From: Bacteroidia bacterium
Lineage (GTDB): Bacteria; Bacteroidota; Bacteroidia; Bacteroidales; CAJPTX01
Assembly (NCBI GenBank): GCA_905373665.1
Contig: CAJPTV010000106.1
Location: 1 to 7,383, forward strand
Direction of reading: 5' to 3'
Length of the DNA: 7,383 nucleotides
Within the stretch, counting starts at the first letter, position 1, and every line of letters begins with the position of its first letter. Position numbers and translations under genes: made by a program. The notes under the pieces are model-generated. The model was not told the origin of the DNA, made no database searches, and worked only from the letters and a program-made list of their open reading frames with translations. Shown one piece after another: positions 1-6,859 of this stretch.

Positions 1-57
1 CCCTTCCCCCTGTCTCGTCCTCCCTTCGCCCCCCATCGCAAGAACCCACATTTTCCC

Positions 58-65
58 TACCTTTA
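58..65 (+). promoter_or_regulatory. Possible -7 promoter box for the helicase gene
   Basis: The octamer TACCTTTA matches the Bacteroidota -7 consensus TAnnTTTG at every defined base except the last. It lies 28 bp before the ATG at 94, so transcription would begin near base 72. That leaves a short leader for the ATG at 94 and almost none for the alternative TTG at 82. I see no good TTTG -33 element at the usual spacing, and the region before it is pyrimidine-rich. This is a weak single-motif prediction. Confidence 0.2.
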
Positions 66-93
66 CCTCGCATAAAAGACCTTGACGCTGACC

Positions 94-3000
94 ATGGAGA
101 ATAACGAGCAACCCCTCACGCCCACCTCCAACAAACAAGCCCTTTGGGAACGGAAACTCCTCGATCTCTCCCTCCGAAACCCGCTAATCAACTTGCGACT
201 CACGCGCAGCGTCGTGCCGCTCCTTTTCCACCAAGTCGCCGAACTAGAAGATCGCCTCGCCGACAAACAAGAGTTCGCTCTTGCGCCACTCCCCGAGGGC
301 GCGCTACACTCGCTCGAAGAAAACGGCGTAGAATGGCGCATACAAGACGAAACAGAAGCATCAAAGATTATCGATACTTCTATTGCGTCAAAACGACTTT
401 ACACCCCTTTTCTGCGCGAAATACTAGATAAGAACCTCACTCACCTCTATCGCACCTCTCGTTCTTCTCTACAAGAGAATGGCGCGAACTCGCTTTTTGT
501 CGTAATTGGGCTCTTGCGGTGGTACGAAACTCCGTCAGCGAACGAAGCACGCTATGCCCCTATCATCCTTCTGCCAGTCGACCTTGTACGAAAACCCGCC
601 GGGCAGGGCTATGCCTTACGCACTCGCGACGAGGATAGTATCATCAATATCACCCTCCTTGAGAAGCTGCGCCAAGACTACCAGATCGCGCTAACGGGGC
701 TTGACCCCCTCCCACATGACGACCACGGGCTCGATATTTCACTGATTTTTAACACCATTCGCACGGCCGTTCAGTCAATGCCGCGTTGGGAGGTAATCGA
801 ACAGCCTCTGCTTGGGCTCTTTTCCTTCAGCAAGTTCGTGATGTGGAATGACATCCACCACAATGCCCCCCTATTGGCACGCAACCTCGTGGTGAAAAGT
901 CTTCTGGAGCAAGCCAATGCGGGCATCCCCCCACTGACGGCTGTCCCCGACCCCGACGAAGCCTACAAGCCTAACGATGTTGCCCTGCCCGTCCCTGCCG
1001 ATGCCTACCAGTTGGGAGCGGTCTTGGCTGCCGCTGAGGGTAAGAGTTTCGTGCTGCACGGGCCTCCAGGTACAGGGAAGTCGCAGACCATTACCAATAT
1101 CATAGCCAATGCCCTCTACCAAGGGAAAAGAGTGCTTTTCGTAGCAGAGAAGATGGCGGCTCTGAGCGTAGTGCAGCAACGCTTAAATCGTCTGGGACTC
1201 GAACCCTTTTCGCTCGAGCTCTTTTCGCACAAGTCTAGCAAGAGTGAGGTGTTTGCGCAGTTCCAAGCCGTGCTCGATGCGGCACAAGTGCCCCGTCAGG
1301 TGACCTTCGAGCAGGAGGCTACCCGTCTCCGTCTTCTACGTACCGAGCTGGCGGAGTTTGTCAAAGAGATGCACCAGCCCCTCCCCTCGGGGCTTTCCCT
1401 CTATGACCTTATGGCGCGTTACGAGCCCCTCCGCAATGCGGGGGTAGTGCCCGTCGCCTCGCTCACCTTCCCCGCCACGGTGGTTTCGCTTACGCCAACC
1501 GATTTTATCGAACTGGTCGCGCTCCTCGAGCGTACCGAGACCTCAGCACGCCTCTGTGGCAACCTTGCCGAGCACCCCCTCAAGGCGTTCCTCAAGGTCG
1601 AATATACCCCCGTTCTAGAGGATGAGCTCCAGCGCGAGCTCTCGGCTCTCCTCCCCAAGCTTGCAAATCTTTCACCCCAGATTACAGCGCAAACAAAAGC
1701 GCTTTTAGGCGAGGAGTTTGTCTTGAAGACTCACGAACAGTTTGCTGCATGGGTCGACTTGCTGGAGCTCCTAGCGAGCGGAAGCCCGTTTCTTTTGCGA
1801 TTGGTGGAAGAGCAATACGTCGACCGTTCCATCGACCGCCTCCACAACCTCTTGGGGCACGCTGTCGAGATGCAGCGTTGGGGAGAACTACTTTTGGCGA
1901 CATACACGCCCGAGCTCTTGCAAGAAGATTACAGTCGCCTAGAACGGATACATCACAAGGCGGCTTCCTCCTTCTTCCTTTCCCGCCTGTTCGCAAAGCG
2001 AAAGCTGGGGAAAAAACTAAAGCGTTGCCACCGACTTCACCAATTTGCCGAGGCGAGTCTCCCCGTCCTCTTCGAACAGCTGAAGAGTTACCATCGTGAG
2101 CGTGAAGAGCTCATTGCGGAGACCGTCCTTTTTACCGCCCTTTTCCGTCATGCGGAGTGGTTGGCATGTGACTATGATTGGGTGCATGTCCAGACGACCT
2201 TCGAGCGTACTGTGCGCCTTATCGCCTCCCTTAAGCGCTTGGCTGCCGGAGAGAACGAATGGACGCTCCGCAAGCGCTTTGTGCGTAACTATAGCGCCGC
2301 TATAAGGGAGGGGCAATCTACGGCAACCCACGCGTGGGACACAGCACTCCTTGCCGAGTTACAGCCCATCCGTGCTACCATTGCCCATACGAACGCGCTT
2401 TTACCGCCACCGCCCCTTCCCGCATTGCCCTACTTTGAGGCTTTTACCGCACTGTATACCCCCCTCCTTGAAGGGTTGCACCTTTTGCGCGATTGGTCTA
2501 ACTGGTCAACGTGTGCGACCACGATCGACAAACGGGGCTTCGGGGACGTAACGCGCCACCTGTTGGATGGACGCCTCCCCGTCGAACACCTCAAGGATAC
2601 CGTGCTCATCTCGCTCTATGCCTACCTCATTCGCCGTCTTGTGAGCGAAGCGCCACGCCTAGCCCGCTTCAACAGTACGCTCTTTGAGGAGGATATCGCC
2701 CGCTTCCGCCAGATGGTGGGGCAGTTTCAGCAACTCACACAGCAGGAGCTCTTGGTACGCCTCGGGGCTAATCTTTCTGCCGTACTGAGCGACCCTGCCC
2801 ATGCTGCCGAGCTAACCTTCCTTCAGCGTAAAGTGCGTAGCAACGGACGTGGGACGCCGCTGCGTAAGTTCTTTGAGGGAATTCCGAACCTCATGCAGCG
2901 CCTCAAGCCCTGTATGTTGATGAGCCCCATCTCCGTAGCGCAATATCTCGACCTTTCGCTCCCTCCCTTTGACTTACTGGTCTTTGACGAGGCATCGCAG

Positions 3001-4176
3001 CTCCCCACGGGCGAGGCGATTGGTGCGATGGCGCGAGCGAAAAACGTCATTGTGGTGGGAGACCCTAAGCAGATGCCACCGACCGCCTTCTTCGCCACCA
3101 CCAAGGAGGACGAAGAGAACCTCGAAATCGAAGACCTAGAGAGCATCCTTGACGATACGCTGGCGATCCCCCTTCCCTCACTCCACCTCCGCGGGCACTA
3201 TCGCAGTCGCCATGAAAGCCTTATCGCCTTTAGCAATGCCCATTTCTACGACCGTCAGCTTCTGACCTTCCCGAGCCCAGATGACCGCAAGAGTCAAGTC
3301 GTGCTACATCCTGTCGAAGGGGTGTATGAGCGTGGCACATCGCGCACCAACAAGCAGGAGGCACAGGCGGTAGTCGATGCAGTCATGGCACACCTAGCCG
3401 ACCCCGAGCGTCGTAAGCGTTCGCTTGGGATTGTGACCTTTAGCATGCCACAACAGACCCTCGTCGAGGACTTGCTGGCAGACGCCTTTGCTGCGCACCC
3501 CGACCTCGAAGCCTTCGATACGCAAGCCCAAGAGCCTATCTTTGTCAAGAACCTAGAGAACGTACAGGGAGACGAGCGCGATATCATCCTCTTCTCCATT
3601 GGGTACGGTCCTGATGCCGACGGGAATTTGTCGCACAACTTCGGTCCTTTGAACCAAAAGGGTGGGTGGCGACGCTTGAACGTGGCGATAACACGCTCGC
3701 GTTACGAGATGCACATCTTTACGACCATCCATTACCAACAGATCGACCCCAAGCGAACAAGTGCAGAGGGGGTGCTGGCTTTGCGAGACTTCCTTGAGTT
3801 TGCAGAGAAGGGGATGCCGTTCCGACAGAGTGCTGCATCAGAGGGGGCGAACCAACCCGACTTTATCAACCTCGTGGCTGAAGCCTTACGCACCCGCGGC
3901 TATACGGTCGATACGCACGTCGGGGCATCGGATTTTACCGTAGACCTCGCCATCGTAGACCCAGCCCAGCCGTCGCACTACCTGCTCGGCATTCTGTGCG
4001 ATGGCGTCAGTTACCAAGCAGCCCCGACGGTGAGCGACCGCGAGATGATTCGTCCCAATGCCTTACGTTCCCTCGGTTGGCATCTCCATCGCCTTTGGGC
4101 TCTCGACTGGTTCTACCGCCGTGACGAGACGTTGGAAAAGATAGAGGCGGCGATAGGTTCGTTGCGGGGGCGGTAA
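94..4176 (+). CDS. DUF4011-type superfamily 1 helicase with C-terminal Vsr/REase_MTES_1575-like domain
   Basis: This is a very large (1360 aa) multidomain ATPase, predicted to move along or unwind nucleic acid and possibly cut it. The N-terminus carries a DUF4011-like signature (W18, then LLDLSLRN at 22-29). A Q-motif-like segment precedes Walker A GPPGTGKS (323-330, Lys329), and motif Ia follows around 347-360. Walker B is FDEAS (964-968, Asp965/Glu966). Then come motif III GDPKQMPPT (989-997), motif IV YRSRHES (1036-1042), motif V VQGDERD (1157-1163) and motif VI VAITRSR (1197-1203). These are the Upf1-like AAA_11/AAA_12 motifs in the correct order. Residues about 1255-1360 resemble the Vsr-like REase_MTES_1575 domain (VDLAIVD at 1283-1289, CDG at 1302-1304, LGW then LDWF near the end). 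Between Walker A and B lie about 635 residues, including a basic patch at 631-647 and a proline-rich hinge at 771-779. ATG 94 was chosen over the in-frame TTG at 82 because it is a standard start and fits the candidate promoter. Related architectures occur in defence contexts, but a defence role here is inference. No methyltransferase or other partner is visible. The domain assignment is strong; the function is unknown. Confidence 0.9.
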   Translation: MENNEQPLTPTSNKQALWERKLLDLSLRNPLINLRLTRSVVPLLFHQVAELEDRLADKQEFALAPLPEGALHSLEENGVEWRIQDETEASKIIDTSIASKRLYTPFLREILDKNLTHLYRTSRSSLQENGANSLFVVIGLLRWYETPSANEARYAPIILLPVDLVRKPAGQGYALRTRDEDSIINITLLEKLRQDYQIALTGLDPLPHDDHGLDISLIFNTIRTAVQSMPRWEVIEQPLLGLFSFSKFVMWNDIHHNAPLLARNLVVKSLLEQANAGIPPLTAVPDPDEAYKPNDVALPVPADAYQLGAVLAAAEGKSFVLHGPPGTGKSQTITNIIANALYQGKRVLFVAEKMAALSVVQQRLNRLGLEPFSLELFSHKSSKSEVFAQFQAVLDAAQVPRQVTFEQEATRLRLLRTELAEFVKEMHQPLPSGLSLYDLMARYEPLRNAGVVPVASLTFPATVVSLTPTDFIELVALLERTETSARLCGNLAEHPLKAFLKVEYTPVLEDELQRELSALLPKLANLSPQITAQTKALLGEEFVLKTHEQFAAWVDLLELLASGSPFLLRLVEEQYVDRSIDRLHNLLGHAVEMQRWGELLLATYTPELLQEDYSRLERIHHKAASSFFLSRLFAKRKLGKKLKRCHRLHQFAEASLPVLFEQLKSYHREREELIAETVLFTALFRHAEWLACDYDWVHVQTTFERTVRLIASLKRLAAGENEWTLRKRFVRNYSAAIREGQSTATHAWDTALLAELQPIRATIAHTNALLPPPPLPALPYFEAFTALYTPLLEGLHLLRDWSNWSTCATTIDKRGFGDVTRHLLDGRLPVEHLKDTVLISLYAYLIRRLVSEAPRLARFNSTLFEEDIARFRQMVGQFQQLTQQELLVRLGANLSAVLSDPAHAAELTFLQRKVRSNGRGTPLRKFFEGIPNLMQRLKPCMLMSPISVAQYLDLSLPPFDLLVFDEASQLPTGEAIGAMARAKNVIVVGDPKQMPPTAFFATTKEDEENLEIEDLESILDDTLAIPLPSLHLRGHYRSRHESLIAFSNAHFYDRQLLTFPSPDDRKSQVVLHPVEGVYERGTSRTNKQEAQAVVDAVMAHLADPERRKRSLGIVTFSMPQQTLVEDLLADAFAAHPDLEAFDTQAQEPIFVKNLENVQGDERDIILFSIGYGPDADGNLSHNFGPLNQKGGWRRLNVAITRSRYEMHIFTTIHYQQIDPKRTSAEGVLALRDFLEFAEKGMPFRQSAASEGANQPDFINLVAEALRTRGYTVDTHVGASDFTVDLAIVDPAQPSHYLLGILCDGVSYQAAPTVSDREMIRPNALRSLGWHLHRLWALDWFYRRDETLEKIEAAIGSLRGR

Positions 4177-4191
4177 ATCAATCTTCTCAAC

Positions 4192-5016
4192 ATGAAACTC
4201 ACAACCTCGCCTTTTCAGCTCATCGCCGTCGACCTCGACGGGACGTTGCTACGCTCGGATCACACCATCGGTACAGAGGATCTCCAAGCCCTCACCGCAT
4301 GCGGAGAGCAGGGGATTGTCCGTGTGGCTGCGACAGGACGTTCGTACTACTCCGCCCAACGGGTGCTGGATGAGACCACCCCCATCGACTACCTCGTCTT
4401 TTCGTGCGGCGCAGGCGTCCTGCGGTGGCACGACCGCGAGCTCCTTCATGCCCAGATGTTCCCCCCACACGAGGCGCAGGTCATCGGCGACCGCTTGTCA
4501 GCGCTGGGGCATACCTTCATGGTACATACGTCTATTCCCGACAATCACATCTTTTGGCACACTCCCCTAGGAGAGAACCCCGACCTTGAAGCACGTGTAG
4601 CGCACTACGCCCAGTGGACACGCGGCGAGCTCTCCGACGAGGCCTATTCGATGCCCGTAACACAATTCTTGGTCTCCCTCCTGTGTAGCGAGGCGGAGTT
4701 CGAGGTGCTGCAGGAGCGCTTTATGCCCCTTGCGGAAACCATTCGTTCCACATCGCCTTTTTTGCGAGAGTACAAGTGGCTAGAACTTTTCCCGCGTGGG
4801 GTGAATAAGGGGACGGGGCTCGAGTGGCTCTGCAGGGAGCTAGGCATTGCGGTAGAAAAATGTCGCGTGGTGGGCAATGATTACAACGACCTTGCGATGC
4901 TCGAGCGTTTCCCGCAAAGCTATGTCGTGGCGAATGCGCCCGCCCCCCTTCGCGAGCGTTTCCAAGTGGTGCGCGATCACGATGCTTGTGGGGTGGCAGA
5001 GGCGGTGTTGAGGTGA
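4192..5016 (+). CDS. Cof-type HAD-IIB family phosphatase
   Basis: This is a predicted cytosolic, Mg-dependent phosphatase of 274 aa, within the usual 260-290 aa range for the Cof/YbiV group, which acts on sugar phosphates and similar small phosphorylated metabolites. All HAD motifs are present: motif I DLDGT (14-18), with nucleophile Asp14 and general acid Asp16; motif II ATGRS (47-51), Thr48; motif III lysine Lys206 in NKGTGLEWL; and motif IV GNDYND (228-233), with metal-binding Asp230 and Asp233. The stretch between motifs II and III has the size of the C2b cap that defines subclass IIB. There is no signal peptide. The start lies 15 bp after the helicase stop with no obvious promoter between them, so the two are probably cotranscribed. 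The substrate cannot be told from sequence, because members of this family are promiscuous. I see no reason to tie it functionally to the helicase beyond adjacency. Confidence 0.93.
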   Translation: MKLTTSPFQLIAVDLDGTLLRSDHTIGTEDLQALTACGEQGIVRVAATGRSYYSAQRVLDETTPIDYLVFSCGAGVLRWHDRELLHAQMFPPHEAQVIGDRLSALGHTFMVHTSIPDNHIFWHTPLGENPDLEARVAHYAQWTRGELSDEAYSMPVTQFLVSLLCSEAEFEVLQERFMPLAETIRSTSPFLREYKWLELFPRGVNKGTGLEWLCRELGIAVEKCRVVGNDYNDLAMLERFPQSYVVANAPAPLRERFQVVRDHDACGVAEAVLR

Positions 5017-5071
5017 TGGCTCCTCACGCCTTGCGCGGCTTCTATTATACTAATCCCCCTCCCTACACGTT

Positions 5072-5079
5072 TATCTTTC
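5072..5079 (+). promoter_or_regulatory. Putative -7 promoter box of porV
   Basis: In the 86 bp gap between the phosphatase gene and porV, TATCTTTC matches the Bacteroidota -7 consensus TAnnTTTG except for its last base. It lies 23 bp before the porV ATG. The same octamer occurs 21 bp before the AAA-ATPase gene at 6831. No clear TTTG -33 element is seen 19-21 bp upstream. An AT-rich TATTATAC at 5043-5050 is an alternative -10-like sequence but has no matching -35. The gap and the change in function suggest porV-ispF starts its own transcript here. Confidence 0.4.
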
Positions 5080-5102
5080 AGTTCAATCGATAGGGCATTA
5101 CT

Positions 5103-6326
5103 ATGAAACTTTGGCAATTAGGTATCTGTGGCTTTCTCTTCGGGGGGCTTTTATTCACTCATTACGAAGCTGCCGCACAACTCAATATTAAGGAACTCGA
5201 CGGACGGAAGTCGGAGTCTGGGGGCGTAAAGCGCAATATCCTACACCCCGCCGTGCCGCTGTTATCCATAGCGCCCGACTCTCGCTCTTCGGCGATGGGC
5301 GATGCGGGGGTAGCCTCCTCACCAGACGTCTTTAGCCAACACTGGAATTCGGCCAAGTATGCCATGATCCCGAAGAAGTGGGGCGCGGCGGTCTCCTACA
5401 TCCCATGGTTGAGAAAGCTCACCAACGAGATCAATCTGGCTTACCTTGTCGGTTACTATCGCATTGACAAGATGCAGAGCCTCTCCACCTCCTTGCGCTA
5501 CTTCTCTATGGGGCAAATGACCTTTACTGACGAACAGGGCAACAAACTCTCCTCACACAACCCCAATGAGTTTGCATTTGACGTTGCCTACTCGCGTCTT
5601 TTCTTGCAGAACTTTAGCGGTGCGGTGGCTTTCCGGATTATCCGCTCTGACCTCACAGGGGGCTTCTCGCAACAGAACGCCGTGGGGACGAACAAGGCGG
5701 GAATGTCGTATGCCGCCGATATCGCGCTTTACTACCAGAACAACCTTAAGCTCGGCGCACTCCCCGCACAGTATGGGCTCGGGCTTACGATTACCAACAT
5801 CGGTTCGAAGCTCTCTTACAACGACGTTTACAACAACTTCATACCGATAACCCTCCGTCTCGGAGGCCGTTTCTCTGGCGATCTTGACAACTATAACCGC
5901 CTCTCTGCCGAGCTCGATGCTTCCAAGCTCCTGATCCCAACCCCGCCACGTTACGATAAGGACGGTAACATCGTAAAGGGGATGAACCCCGACGTTGCGG
6001 TCATCTCGGGGATGCTCCAGTCTTTCTATGATGCGCCAGGGGGGGCAACAGAAGAGTTTCAAGAGGTTTACTGGGGGGGAGGGCTTGAGTACTCCTACGC
6101 TAGCCTATTGGCGCTCCGCACGGGCTATTTCTATGAGCATGAAAACAAGGGGGGGCGTCAGTACTTTACCCTCGGGGTGGGCGTGACCTACAATGTGATT
6201 GGGCTCGACGCTTCCTACATCATTCCTAGCGCTGGCTTTAATAGTCCGCTTGCCAATACGCTCCGCTTCTCGCTCATGGTCAATTTTGACCAGCAGAAGA
6301 ATTCCGGGCGACGTCGTAGAGGGTAG
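5103..6326 (+). CDS. porV: Type IX secretion system outer-membrane protein PorV
   Basis: PorV (also called LptO or PG27 in Porphyromonas gingivalis) is an outer-membrane beta-barrel of the T9SS. Known roles are to collect cargo carrying the C-terminal signal domain from the Sov translocon and to deliver it to the PorU-containing attachment complex on the cell surface. The 407 aa product starts with a Sec signal peptide: Lys2, a hydrophobic core at about 5-18, and a likely cut after Ala25 in AAAQ. Cys9 is too early and lacks a lipobox, so this is not a lipoprotein. The family hallmark follows at 51-82: VPLLSIAPDSRSSAMGD, then SSPD and QHWNSAKYA. The rest has the alternating aromatic/hydrophobic pattern of barrel strands and ends with a strand-like NTLRFSLMVNF at 385-395. 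The length is close to the roughly 390 aa P. gingivalis protein. After the last strand is an arginine-rich tail, RRRRG (403-407). The gene contains three G7 tracts and a G6 tract in the signal-peptide region. ispF follows after 8 bp, whereas porU is not upstream. Confidence 0.95.
   Translation: MKLWQLGICGFLFGGLLFTHYEAAAQLNIKELDGRKSESGGVKRNILHPAVPLLSIAPDSRSSAMGDAGVASSPDVFSQHWNSAKYAMIPKKWGAAVSYIPWLRKLTNEINLAYLVGYYRIDKMQSLSTSLRYFSMGQMTFTDEQGNKLSSHNPNEFAFDVAYSRLFLQNFSGAVAFRIIRSDLTGGFSQQNAVGTNKAGMSYAADIALYYQNNLKLGALPAQYGLGLTITNIGSKLSYNDVYNNFIPITLRLGGRFSGDLDNYNRLSAELDASKLLIPTPPRYDKDGNIVKGMNPDVAVISGMLQSFYDAPGGATEEFQEVYWGGGLEYSYASLLALRTGYFYEHENKGGRQYFTLGVGVTYNVIGLDASYIIPSAGFNSPLANTLRFSLMVNFDQQKNSGRRRRG
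6039..6155 (+). repeat. Cluster of three G7 homopolymer tracts inside porV
   Basis: Seven-G runs occur at 6039-6045, 6073-6079 and 6149-6155. They encode glycine-containing turns (PGGA, WGGG and KGGR) near residues 312-352 of PorV, probably loops between barrel strands. A G6 run at 5142-5147 lies in the signal-peptide region. The open reading frame is intact across all of them. Such tracts are prone to slipped-strand mispairing, so they could be phase-variable, but they are shorter than most proven phase-variation tracts and can also arise from GGG codon preference. Confidence 0.6.
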
Positions 6327-6334
6327 CGCGCAGT

Positions 6335-6817
6335 ATGTCTCCGTTCCGAATCGGTTCGGGCTACGACGTGCACCGTCTTGTCGCGGGGCGTCCGTTGGTA
6401 CTGTGTGGGGTAACTATCCCCTCGCCCGTAGGGGAGGAGGCACACTCTGACGGCGATGTCGCGCTTCATGCGCTCTGTGATGCGCTCCTAGGGGCACTCG
6501 CCTTGGGCGACATCGGCAAGCTTTTCCCTGACACCGACCCGCAGTATAAGGATGTGGATAGCCGTATCCTCCTCCGTGCTGTGTATGCCGAGGTGCTGGC
6601 GCGTGGGTGGCGCGTGGGCAATCTGGATCTTACCATCTTGTTACAAGCGCCTAAGTTGCGTCCGTATATGGATGCGATGCGGGAGGTTTTGGCAGCCGAC
6701 CTCGCCTTACCGCTAGACTGTGTGAGCATTAAAGCAACCACGACCGAGCGGCTCGGTTTCGTAGGGCGTGGCGAGGGGATTGCTGCCGAGGCGGTGGTAT
6801 TGCTGGAGCGGGCGTAA
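6335..6817 (+). CDS. ispF: 2-C-methyl-D-erythritol 2,4-cyclodiphosphate synthase
   Basis: This cytosolic enzyme of the MEP (non-mevalonate) isoprenoid pathway converts 4-diphosphocytidyl-2-C-methyl-D-erythritol 2-phosphate to the 2,4-cyclodiphosphate, releasing CMP. The 160 aa length is typical of a subunit of the known homotrimer. The N-terminal motif RIGSGYDVHRL (5-15) supplies metal ligands Asp11 and His13, and His45 is the third. The loop AHSDGDVALH (36-45) and FPDTDP are conserved. The C-terminal signature IKATTTERLGF (132-142), with Thr137 and Glu138, followed by GRGEGIAAEAV, forms the nucleotide-binding end. The ATG at 6335 is 8 bp after the porV stop and puts the conserved motif at the expected distance from the N-terminus, so translation is probably coupled to porV. 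No catalytic residue is missing. The pathway is unrelated to secretion, so the link to porV is probably genomic neighbourhood only. Confidence 0.97.
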   Translation: MSPFRIGSGYDVHRLVAGRPLVLCGVTIPSPVGEEAHSDGDVALHALCDALLGALALGDIGKLFPDTDPQYKDVDSRILLRAVYAEVLARGWRVGNLDLTILLQAPKLRPYMDAMREVLAADLALPLDCVSIKATTTERLGFVGRGEGIAAEAVVLLERA

Positions 6818-6830
6818 GAACCTTTTTTCG

Positions 6831-6838
6831 TATCTTTC
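6831..6838 (+). promoter_or_regulatory. Putative -7 promoter box of the AAA-ATPase gene
   Basis: The octamer TATCTTTC is identical to the one before porV and matches TAnnTTTG except at the last base. It sits 21 bp before the ATG at 6860 in the 42 bp gap after ispF. A T6 run lies just before it (6823-6828). No convincing -33 element is present at the standard spacing. The box also overlaps a weak 4 bp stem, TCTT/AAGA with a TCGG loop (6833-6844). This is suggestive only. Confidence 0.35.
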
Positions 6839-6859
6839 GGAAGAATCAACGAGAAGAGA

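Noticed and set aside
1749..2099. 116-codon + strand frame inside the helicase gene
   Set aside because: It is rich in Arg, Pro and Ala, as expected from an out-of-frame reading of GC-rich DNA, and it overlaps a conserved long gene.
94..5016. Helicase and HAD phosphatase as a two-gene toxin or defence operon
   Set aside because: Only proximity (15 bp) links them. The HAD protein has the intact motifs of an ordinary metabolic Cof-type phosphatase and shows no defence-specific feature.
5022..5048. GCC/GGC stem in CACGCCTTGCGCGGCTTC before porV as a terminator
   Set aside because: Only three base pairs form around a six-base loop and no T tract follows, so it is too weak to call.
5103..5177. 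Cys9 in the PorV leader as a lipoprotein signal
   Set aside because: The cysteine lies inside the hydrophobic core too close to the N-terminus, with no lipobox, and a clear AAA|Q signal peptidase I site follows.
5553..6062. 169-codon open frame on the - strand inside porV
   Set aside because: It lies wholly within a well-supported porV, has no recognisable motif, and looks like the antisense shadow of a GC-biased gene.
6818..6830. T6 run after the ispF stop as a possible intrinsic terminator
   Set aside because: No stable GC-rich hairpin precedes the T run, so an intrinsic terminator is not supported.
6466..6849. 127-codon - strand frame covering ispF
   Set aside because: It is a Ser/Arg-rich shadow of ispF with no family resemblance.
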